The translations under genes were made by a program, and so were the position numbers. Of a stretch of 64,000 nucleotides of DNA, positions 25,336 through 35,300 are shown in pieces. Each line of letters begins with the position of its first letter. Within the stretch, counting starts at the first letter, position 1. The DNA is from Allodiplogaster sudhausi. Its lineage: Eukaryota; Nematoda; Chromadorea; Rhabditida; Diplogasteridae. The notes under the pieces were generated by a model. It worked only from the letters and a program-made list of their open reading frames with translations. It did no database searches and was not told the origin of the DNA. The stretch is from assembly GCA_945643635.1 (NCBI GenBank), contig CALZFC010000135.1, positions 555,001-619,000 on the forward strand. Reading direction: 5' to 3'.

Positions 25336-25540
25336 AGATAATAGGGCGCGGCTCTCCATCGTCCCCGCCCTCCAGTTGCTTCCCATTCACTGTTATCACT
25401 TGGCTTTCCAATGGTTTCTCTATCTCTCTATCATGTATGGACTCTCTCACACAGGCGTAATCTTATCGCCCAAGCTATACTCTCTGAGCTGATAAAGGCT
25501 TGCAAGGCATGCAGGGAATGGAGAAATCATTCGAAAGGCG
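23657..25540. other. Repeat-rich stretch without a confident gene
   Basis: Holds (GA)n blocks at 24008-24185, 24850-25083 and 25287-25330. Between them the sequence is AT-rich. At 24325-24531 the plus strand has an ATG-started 68-codon frame whose residues 9-24 are hydrophobic like a signal peptide (NNVLFLSLVLLSLAYS); there is no supporting homology and it may be chance. The GA orientation would suit minus-strand introns. Confidence 0.45.
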
Positions 25541-26872
25541 TGGCCCTCTCCCTCTTTCTCTCGCTCTCTCTTCCCTTGCTCTCATTCTCTCTCTATGGCC
25601 CTCTCCCTCTTTCTCTCGCTCTCTCTTCCCTTGCTCTCATTCTCTCTCTATGGCCCTCTCCCTCTTTCTCTCGCTCTCTCTTCCCTTGCTCTCATTCTCT
25701 CTCTATGGCCCTCTCCCTCTTTCTCTTACTCTCTCTTCCCTTGCTCTCATTCTCTCTCTATGGCCCTCTCCCTCTTTCTCTCGCTCTCTCTTCCCTTGCT
25801 CTCATTCTCTCTCTATGGCCCTCTCCCTCTTTCTCTCGCTCTCTCTTCCCTTACTCTCATTCTCTCTCTATAACCCTCTCCCTCTTTCTCTCGCTCTCTC
25901 TTCCCTTGCTCTCATTCTCTCTCTATGGCCCTCTCCCTCTTTCTCTCGCTCCCTCTTCCCTTGCTCTCATTCTCTCTCTATGGCCCTCTCCCTCTTTCTC
26001 TCGCTCTCTCTTCCCTTGCTCTCATTCTCTCTCTATGGCCCTCTCCCTCTTTCTCTCGCTCTCTCTTCCCTTACTCTCATTCTCTCTCTATGGCCCTCTC
26101 CCTCTTTCTCTCGCTCTCTCTTCCCTTACTCTCATTCTCTCTCTATAACCCTCTCCCTCTTTCTCTCGCTCTCTCTTCCCTTGCTCTCATTCTCTCTCTA
26201 TGGCCCTCTCCCTCTTTCTCTCGCTCTCTCTTCCCTTGCTCTCATTCTCTCTCTATGGCCCTCTCCCTCTTTCTCTCGCTCTCTCTTCCCTTGCTCTCAT
26301 TCTCTCTCTATGGCCCTCTCCCTCTTTCTCTCGCTCTCTCTTCCCTTACTCTCATTCTCTCTCTATGACCCTCTCCCTCTTTCTCTCGCTCTCTCTTCCC
26401 TTACTCTCATTCTCCTTCTATGACCCTCTCCCTCTTTCTCTCGCTCTCTCTTCCCTTACTCTCATTCTCTCTCGATAACCCTCTCCCTCTTTCTCTCGCT
26501 CTCTCTTCCCTTACTCTCATTCTCTCTCTATGACCCTCTCCCTCTTTCTCTCGCTCTCTCTTCCCTTGCTCTCATTCTCTCTCTATGGCCCTCTCCCTCT
26601 TTCTCTCGCTCTCTCTTCCCTTGCTCTCATTCTCTCTCTCTGGCCCTCTCCCTCTTTCTCTCGCTCTCTCTTCCCTTGCTCTCATTCTCTCTCTATGGCC
26701 CTCTCCCTCTTTCTCTGGCTCTCTCTTCCCTTACTCTCATTCTCTCTCTATGGCCCTCTCCCTCTTTCTCTCGCTCTCTCTTCGCTTGCTCTCATTCTCT
26801 CTCTATGGCCCTCTCCCACTTTCTCTCGCTCTCTCTTCCCTTCCTTTCATTCTCTCTCTATCGCGTTCTCTG
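25541..26872. repeat. 55-bp pyrimidine minisatellite, about 24 copies
   Basis: The unit is a 55-bp CT-rich segment beginning TATGGCCCTCTCCCTCTTTC and containing TCTTCCCTTGCTCTCATTC. Units are nearly identical, differing mainly at single bases (TTGCTC or TTACTC; TATGGCC, TATGACC or TATAACC). Because 55 is not a multiple of 3, all three plus frames stay open and yield apparent 92-307 residue repeats with a 55-residue period; these are artefacts. Confidence 0.97.
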
Positions 26873-27319
26873 ACCCTTCTGCTTCTACTTCTACACCTTA
26901 TCGTTCTAATGATTCTACTATATTAGCCCGTTCGCCAACCAGTCTTTAATCGCCAGAAATGGCGCAGAAATGTTCAAAGATGCGATAACTTTCTGTTATG
27001 GACGCTAAATAGTATTATACAGACATTCAATGGTTATTTTTAAATTCCTTTAGGGTAATGGAGCCACCGGTGATTTCTTGAAGGAAAGACGGCTGGAGCT
27101 CTTGAATACAGCAATTAATTGTAAGTATTGGATACCGTATCGCCCGATCATACACGTAACAAATCATTCTGGTCTAAGTAACTCCATTAAATTAAAAGTA
27201 CATTCAATAGAATATTAAATAATAATAATAAGAAGAATACATAAATTTTAATCTTTTTTCTACTGATTTCTGGAGGAGACAATTATGGACTAACGATATA
27301 CGGAGTTCGAAGAATGCGG

Positions 27320-27363
<44 letters not shown>

Positions 27364-27618
27364 GCAGAGAGACAGACGACGATAAGAAGAGGACGGGGTT
27401 TGCCACTGAAATCGACTCAATGTACACCTGAAAGGAACGATACTAACCGTTCACTCATCATGCCATTCAAGAGAGTAGAGAATATGAGGGAAGGGAATGA
27501 GAAGGAAGATGTGAGAGAAGAGCGAGGAAGAAAAGGGAGACCAGTCAGATTGGCCAAATTGAACATGACGAGAAATAGAGCAAGTTGTCTTCACGCCCAG
27601 GCGGTTCCTTCCTTCATC

Positions 27619-27652
<34 letters not shown>

Positions 27653-27918
27653 CTCTCCCTCCCCTCTCTCTAGCCCTCTATTTCTCGCTCTCTCTACACG
27701 TTTCTCCGTTTCACTCCTTCGCTACCTCTACCTCTACATTCATTTTGTCTTTATCTCTTCAACAACGCACCTCACTTTGGGTGGGGCCACCCCAGAGAAA
27801 AGAAGAGAAAGTGAAGGCATGAAATAGAGATGAAATGAGAGAGGAAAAGAATGCCAAAAAGATTGAATCGCTGATGCTGCCATGATAAGTCACATGCTAC
27901 CAAAGCAAGAGAATGACG

Positions 27919-27962
<44 letters not shown>

Positions 27963-28736
27963 AGAGAGATGGAGGGAGAGAACAGAGAGAGAAATAGATG
28001 GAGAGGGAGAGGAAGAGAGAGAGAGAGAGAGAGAGATAGTAAGAGTAGTCAAGACGAGGCAGAAAAGCAGTCAATAATGTAGATTTTAGGCTAGTCTTTA
28101 GACCCATGAATGGTGATATTGTGGGCAGGGGAAGCTAAATAAACGCACGAAAAAGATTCCCAAGAAGAAATATTTTGGCAAAAAATTGAGAACAACGGTG
28201 GTTGGTAGTCTCTCAAGGAATACACAGGGCATTAAGAAATGCAAGAAAGGGTGGGGATTGAAAGAACGACAGAGAAGCGAAAGAGTGTGAGAGAGTGAGA
28301 GAACTCCTGTTATCTGTGCATCCTTCACCCTATTCCCCGTCTATTTCACTGTTCCTCCTTCTGTCTCGTAATCTATCCTATTGGTTCTCTCCTTGTGATT
28401 CGCTCCCCATTGACCGCAAAACTTCTCTTTGCTGAAAGAGTTCCCGGACAGGGCGTGGCCGGTTCTCTCTTTCATCGCATGTCATGGCACGAGACGCGAC
28501 CTCTCACATACGGAACAGTCTCTGATGGAAGAGAGAACCACCGAAAGAAAGTCAATATATTCAAGAGGTAAGAGACACTCAACGGTTCCGAAAGTGCCAG
28601 CGGCTCTACTTGCAATTAAACTCTTGTAAAATATACAATTAGAAAATAAGAAGAACAGAATAGAATAGGTGATGAGAATAAAATGAGAATCACTGTCCAG
28701 TGATCCGCCGCTGCAGTTCAGTCGTTTCGCGTTAGA
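26873..28736. other. Poorly resolved stretch with isolated exon-like segments
   Basis: On the plus strand about 27053-27120 reads GNGATGDFLKERRLELLNTA between an AG acceptor and a gtaagt donor, a good exon candidate. A later segment near 27290 reads YGLTIYGVRRMRE, and about 27396-27610 is open (PLKSTQCTPERNDTNRS). GA or CT microsatellites lie at 27322-27362, 27618-27700 and 27917-28038. I cannot assemble a gene or name a product. Confidence 0.35.
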
Positions 28737-29020
28737 ATGAGTGTGTTTCTTCATGCTCTTCATCTTCTAAGTTCTATCTTTGCAGACTTAACGCAGAACG
28801 AGGAGTTTCTCTCTACTCTTGTGGAAGACTTGCTGCAGGTGGTAATCCCTTTCCTTTCCATTCTTCCCCAGTGAGAATCCTCTTTGCATGGCAGCGACTG
28901 GGAATCGGGATCTCTCTGATGCTCAGTGCCTTCTTCATCGTCGCCTTAGCTGCCTACATCCATTGCACATCCTTCCTTTCTGCACAGAGGGGAAGTCGCC
29001 ATCTCCTCTTTGGTTTCTAG
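28737..29020 (+). CDS. Predicted small single-pass membrane protein
   Basis: Two exons, 28737-28838 and 28895-29020, joined phase 0 over a 56-nt intron (donor gtggta, acceptor gcag), give 75 residues. The first exon starts MSVFLHALHLLSSIFADLTQ, possibly a signal peptide; the second has a hydrophobic helix (GISLMLSAFFIVALAAYI) and ends RGSRHLLFGF. No family recognised. An earlier AG at 28870 would give a frame with an immediate stop, so I chose the acceptor at 28894. The gene is supported only by open frame, splice sites and hydrophobicity. Confidence 0.45.
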
Positions 29021-29029
29021 TCCCTTCTT

Positions 29030-29103
29030 TCATATCTTCATGACAATACATACAGTACATTCGCTTCATATCTTCATGACAATACATACAGTACATTCTA
29101 TGT
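29030..29103. repeat. Tandem duplication, two copies of about 35 bp
   Basis: The segment CATATCTTCATGACAATACA plus TACAGTACATTC occurs twice in direct tandem, with a 4-bp difference between copies. Confidence 0.9.
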
Positions 29104-30889
29104 TCAGGAAGACAGCACAAGACGACCTAGTATTACACATGACAAGAGCAATATTTTACAGGGTAAAGTAGCATAGAAAAAAAAGCTATTAATTCCTTTC
29201 GAGGATAAAACCCGTTAATTAGATTAGCGTAACGCTTAACTAACACGATATTTTTTTCTCGTGGTCGTGAAGAAAACTTTAGAAGTAATGGTCATCTATA
29301 TTATTACCAAAGAGTAAAGCTTACCTTTTTGAATCAAATGTTCGGCTTGTCATATTTAGAATATTCCAATTCCGCCATATTCCTGGGATTTCCTAGACCA
29401 AAAGCCCTCCCCAAACATCATTGAATACTCTTTTGTCATTGGAGTGCCGCCCTCTGCGGTCCTCCTTCTCAAGTAATGCCATTCCACAGCCTTCTTCGGG
29501 TGACCAACGCCTCTCTTTCTGTAATTTCTTTTATTTCCATACCGAATATATTTTAAGTAAATGTTTGATGACTAACAAAAATAAATCCGAACTTTTGCCC
29601 GACATGGACTTTTTTTTTTACATACATTAAAAGATTCATTGAGCTCATTTTTTTAAGGAAAAAAAAGGTAGGATAACATTTCTTCCACAATCGATACACC
29701 CAAAATGAAAATTGAACAGTTTTTTTTAACTGCCCATCCACATTACAGGTTTTGTGAGGGAAACAGATTGCTAAAACAGAATCTTCTTTTCTTTCTTTTC
29801 AACAAATTAGACGGAACAACTAAATATCCATTGTCGGAGGAACTTCGCTTTTTTTTCATAACTTCCACGGGCAAAACTGGCAAAATAGTAACCAACCTTA
29901 AGTTGAATTGAGGATCAATGCAAAAGTATCACTCAGTTTGGCTTCCAATCACAACAAAAAAACATCTCCACAAAGTCCACTGTCTATTGAATCAGGAAAG
30001 TGGACCGCTGATCATGAAAGGATCCCAAGGCACATTATTTATTACCTATCTGATCACATGCAACTCGGAGCTATCCTAGTTGGGAAGGGCATAATTTTTC
30101 CTTGTCTGTTTTTAACTGATTTTCTTTATTTAAATGGAGCCGAAACCAAGGCTAACTTGGATTATTTTGCACGCGGAATGCAAATCTGCATTGAAATGAC
30201 TCGAATTCGAGTGTAAATGGCAATTTACAGAGAAATATGCCGAAAACTGTCAAAATTACGCGATAATACCTAAATATGTGAATGTCAAATCTACGTTCCG
30301 CTTGACAAATAAGCACTGATAGTCATCTTTCTCGCGAAAGTAGACAGGAAAAAAGGTTCCATAGAAACTTGAGAAAATTATGCCCCTCCCAAATAGGATA
30401 GCACCTGCAAACTCTCCTTTCCGTTTGAGAACAAGAAGAAATATGAGGAGTGATACGATAGTTGCAATGGGAGAGGACGCAATGCGTATGCTAGCCAAGG
30501 GTCTGGGAACAACCCAGCCGATCGCGGTAGTCCAAGTATCCAGATCTAGACGCCCGACCAATGTATATTATGCATTTGTTTTAACCCGTTAATATTACAG
30601 TTGCCGGTTTTACAATACGCGTACAAGATGAACGTATATCAGGCAGATATTCGAACAGCATCAGCAAAAGAGAAATTATCGGCCAGAATATGGGTCCACC
30701 GGAAAGAAGAAATGGCTAATCAAAATAGGATGGGCCGTTCCAACCAAAAAGGGAAAGAAGTATCAATACCAGAACACAATGAAGGCATGGAATATCACGG
30801 TGGATAACGCATCCCTTTAATATTCCCATCTGATTTTAAGCTGAGAAGGAACATGCAATGAAAAGGTAAACATACGGTAAGGACGGAGG
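29104..30889. other. AT-rich stretch, no confident gene
   Basis: Has poly-T and poly-A runs. A short inverted pair (30068-30101 and about 30373-30406, core CTATCCTA then GGGCATAATTTT) makes opposing frames that both read GAIL..G.GIIF. On the plus strand 30600-30807 follows an AG acceptor and reads PVLQYAYKMNVYQADIRTAS; the product is unknown. Confidence 0.4.
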
Positions 30890-30897
30890 ACTCTCGC

Positions 30898-31975
30898 ACT
30901 TCGCCTTCTCCAGCGGAGTCATGAGTGCAGTTGTTCCTAGAATTCAAGCCTCCGCAACATATTTCCTATTATTAACCAAAACAAGTGAATGACTGATATT
31001 TTTGATAAAAAAATACATTCATTCTTCTCATCGACATCGCAGATTATCGCAATATCGCAAAAAAAGTCTGGAAAACAACTCATAACCGTATTTCCGAAAA
31101 TAGTATCTTGCCATGGCAACTTTCAGCTTCAAGGATACATTTTTTGTAATAACAGAAACCGAATAGGGGATGTCACAATGCTTGGTCTCGCAATTAGATA
31201 TTCAAAAATGGCAGTTTGCATTAACACGTCTTAAACACTGAACGAGACAACCTGGCATTGTTGAAGATTCTCGACTGTTGGGAAGACGAGAGGATTCGGT
31301 GAGGGACACGCAACGCGGACGCGGCGCGGGCGGCTCTTCCCCTCTCTTCACAATGATGATCTCCTCCTCATCTGAGGCCAGATCTTAATTTCATACATTT
31401 CATTAATATCCCATTGAAAGAGATAACAGCTAACCCTGGTCAGAGAGACGAGCGATCTCCTGCGGGAGGGCGACCACAAGGCAAGGCGACAACGACCATC
31501 CTGATGAAATAGTTCAAAAAACTTTCTTCGAAAGTCCGAGGGTGGATAAAACAACTGTTTAGTATATAACAAAGAATTGCGCAACGGCTTGAAGGAGTTT
31601 CCTAGGAAATCATGTCGCCAATAATTGTTTACAAATACTGACGAATCAATTGATCCCTTTGAAACACAAGAATTGGAAGAATAAAGATGGTGACAAACCA
31701 GAAGAAGGAAAGTCGACTGGAAGAGCAAACTCCACAGGACGCAAGGATCTGGCTGACGCCTTCAGTGAATTCCAAAACAGCTTCACGTCGGTCTAAGATA
31801 TTAAAAGTATAATGCAAAAAATTGGTTAGAATTTTTTTTAGATGGATACCATGTGAGGAAATACCTTATGGCTAGGAGATGCCTTCCGTTTCCGCAGCCG
31901 GCAGCGGGCTTCGCTTCGCTGCTCCAAAATCAGTCGTTGAAGCTCTTTGTCCCCAGTAACATACTTCCGTGACAT
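30898..31975 (-). CDS. Unidentified gene divergent from GCNA
   Basis: Starts at ATG 31975 with a basic exon (MSRKYVTGDKELQRLILEQR, then RCRLRKRKASPSHK, donor gtattt). Further minus-strand exon candidates are about 31700-31796; 31432-31555 (FYPPSDFRRKFFELFHQDGR); about 31252-31386 (DLASDEEEIIIVKRGEEPPA, then SLTESSRLPNS); and about 30898-30940 (TTALMTPLEKAKCESPPSLP). Exons 1 and 4 look clearly protein-like; the frame of exon 2 could not be fixed. The mix of a basic N-terminus and acidic, Pro-rich later part suggests a nuclear protein, but that is only an inference. Start sites of this gene and GCNA are 330 bp apart, so they may share a bidirectional promoter. Confidence 0.5.
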
Positions 31976-32305
31976 TCTAAAAAAAAAGCTACTTAGATTC
32001 TTTGCTAAAAGGAATATTTCCAGCGCAAATGAACTGGCCCTCAAGACAGTATCTTATACAACCTTCATTTACAGTGTGCAGAATACTGTGTATGAATTTA
32101 GTGGGTTATCAAGTGCAGCGCGCGAAATTTCTATATTTGTAACATGAATTCTACATTTGCATCGCAAGTATTATGGCCTTCATCTACAGCTGTTGAATCT
32201 GATAATCCGTTTCCCGTTTCAAGTTGCACATGATTCCATAGACTTTTTTGGCCGAATCAGCATCGAAGCATCATCAAGTTTGCTCAATGGTGTGTCTGTT
32301 TTCGG
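31976..32305. promoter_or_regulatory. Divergent promoter interval
   Basis: 330 bp between the ATG of a minus-strand gene (31975) and the ATG of GCNA (32306). It must contain both transcription starts unless either has a distant 5' exon. No specific motif is claimed. Confidence 0.45.
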
Positions 32306-35300
32306 ATGATTCTGTTGTTGTCGACTGAGATACTCATTAAGGAATCATTGGAGACCCTTGATGACGAAGACAAGCTTCTTCTTGCTAGTCTATATGGCGA
32401 ATGTAGTCAGCTTTTCCCGATTAAGGAAACTCGGTGAGAAATCGGTCCATACTACTGTTTTTTTTTGTGATTGTTGCAGATATGATTTTTACATATATCT
32501 TGTTTCAGACCAAAAGATGTAACATCTACAACAACCCTGCAAACTAAGAAAAGTGATGAGAATCTTTCGGAGAGCAGGCGTTCTCCCGGTGTCGATCAAG
32601 CAGGTTTATCGGGAAGCTTGCTCATGTCTTTTAGTTTTTGGCCTTTTTCCAGATGGTACCAGGGATGGGAATGGGCCCAAAATTTTTGGGCCAGCCCGGC
32701 CCTTCGGGCCCTAAGTCTTGGTCCCACCCGGCCGGAAATTTACGGGCCTTGTAATTTTGGGCCCGGCCGGCCCGATTTAGGCTCTCAGATTTAAATTTTA
32801 CCTTTTTAATGTTAAAAAATTTCTTTTTTAAAATAACATTTCCACTCTAATTAAGTGATCCATTGCTATATTTTGTATATATAAACCAATTTCTAATACT
32901 TCCGATAATTTAAAGTTTACGTCTTTGCCATGAATTTTTCTGATTTGAGGGCCCAACTTTTCTTGGGCCCGGCCCGGCCGGGGCCTTGCGAAAATGGGCC
33001 CATTCCCACCTCTTGATGGTACTCACTGTATTTACTATTTTTTCTTCTTAATAACAAAACTGTAATTTCAGCTGACATCTCTTTTGTGATGTTATCTTCT
33101 GATGGAAAATGCTCCGAAGATAACTCATCTGCCACTGAAGAAAGAGAAGTCGACGATTCGAGTGAAGTCTCTCAGCTCAGAGGATTCGAGTGCCATGACA
33201 TCTCATCCCAAGAGGATTCTGCTGACGATCAGTGAGAGTATCAGTCCAGTGTGTTAATATTAAACCTTAAATTGACGCTTTAAAGGGATGACGAATATGA
33301 GGAATCATTCATAAATGACGATGAAAACGAGATGGAAATGGATTCCTCCGTCAACACCGACAGCGACAGTTTCCACTCTGGTCAGCAATGGTTAAAAACG
33401 GAAGTTAATTTCATCTTGTCAATTGAGTGAGCCAACTGAGGTGGCAATCCACTCCTTCTCGAACTCAGCCGCTGCGAGTTGCAAAGGTAAGAAAGATTAA
33501 GATGTTGTGGAATGACTGATAAAGTGAGATGTCGAGTTGGGTTGATTGAAGGTGAGAAGTGGCCTTTGTGTATCCTCGCCGGTCGATTCTCAGCTCAGTA
33601 CCAGGTAGTATTCCTGTGCTCGTGAACAAGAAATGTCTTTTATTGATCTTACAGCAAGAAAAAAAGTTCGAGCGAGTCTAGCAGCGGCGAGTCTGGAGAA
33701 GAGAGCTTTGAAAAATGTCCGTTTCTTTTAGTCATTTACTTCTATCCTTTGTTCATGTTCACTCACTAGATTTTTTTTAGACTTGCGCAGACTTCGTAAG
33801 GAAAATGAAAAGAAGCGGCAGAAGGGAGGGAAATTGTTAGTTTTCTCGGATGATGAGAACGGTGAAGAATCGCCTCGGCCACCCTCCGATCACAAGTTCC
33901 TTTTCTTCCCTGATTTGATTAACCGGCTTCATTATGCAAACGTTCAGTTTCATTGTTCCTGACGATGAAGAGGAAGATTCAAGCGAAGAGGAAGAAGATG
34001 AGGAAACTCAGTTTGATTCTCCACAAATCGGGTTATTTTGAATTCATTTAGTCATTTATTATACAAGCTACAAGCAACTTCATTTTCAGATCATCCAATA
34101 AGGAACGGCTGAACAAGGGGTCGGCTGAACAAGAGAAAAACAATAATGCTGCGAGGAAGGGTTGGTTTGTGTACTTATAAACCATTAACATAATAGTAGA
34201 TTGACCTTCAGAGTCAGCTGTACTTGCTAGTTTGAAGCAGAGCTTCAAAAGTCCTTCGTTGCACTGCCACAAGGTTTCTTTTTATATTTTCCCTTTCTTT
34301 CTCTCTCTCTCCCTTTCTCTCTCTCTCTCTCTCTCTCTCCTCTCGATTACATTATGTGTCTGCAGATGGAGGACGACGATCCCTACCACTTTCTCTGCTC
34401 TCTTTCGGAGTCCTTCAATCGCAATCCACGACATCGAGATGCTCAAGAATTTCTGCGTGCGAAGGCGCTGAAGGCCAAGGGTGTTTTCGATAAGCTCGTC
34501 TCTCGAATCTACTCGATCTATCGATCGGAATGCTTCGATGACTTGGTTTGAGATCACAATTAAACAGTCAATTGAATGTGGAATAACTCCTTAGCTGCCG
34601 TCCTCGATGTCCATTTCCTTGAATCCACGGCTGCTGACTTCGGCTGGTCTCTGCCGTTCCCGCCACGGCGTCTGCTCAATCGAACTCTCCTCCAAAGTCT
34701 GCACGACTCCCGGTTTGGCCTCTCCTCTCTATCTTTCTCCTCTTCTTGTGTCAATCACTGCACATTGCTATATGAGCTTGATGGCTTATTTGATTCCGTT
34801 TTGCTGGAATCTGTTGATCTCCTATTTGAGAGCGAATCCGCGACACCCTTGCACACGAAATGTGTCATGCTGCCGTCTTCCTCATCAACTTGTCCAAGGT
34901 TGACAAGCACGGCCCTCTCTGGCAAGCCTGGGCACGTCGCTGTGATAGCCGCTTCAAGCAGCTTCCTTTGGTCTGCTCGCGTTGCCACAACTACAAGATT
35001 GAGAAGAAGTTCGTGTATGAGTGCGAGGGCTGTGGCCAGACAGTCAAGAGACACTCCAAGTCTTTCGACACTGCCAGGAGAATCTGTGGGCTTTGTCGTG
35101 GCAATTTCGTGCTGCGAACAAATGGTTAGACTAAAGTTCAAAAGCTTTTTCCATTCCAAATTGATGAAAGCAGTTTTAAGGTAATTTTGTAATCTAGAGT
35201 TGTTTTACGTAAGCATTTTGAACGATTTTTATCCTTAATTGGGTCTAATTAATTCTTTCTGCCAAAAAGTGCTTCAGCTTGCCTTGCCTCCAAAAGTTGC

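Noticed and set aside
25411..26949. Apparent 55-residue repeat proteins (up to 307 residues)
   Set aside because: The array is a 55-bp minisatellite open in all three frames with no splice or start context that favours one.
29030..29103. CRISPR-like or satellite array
   Set aside because: Only two direct copies without spacer diversity; a simple tandem duplication.
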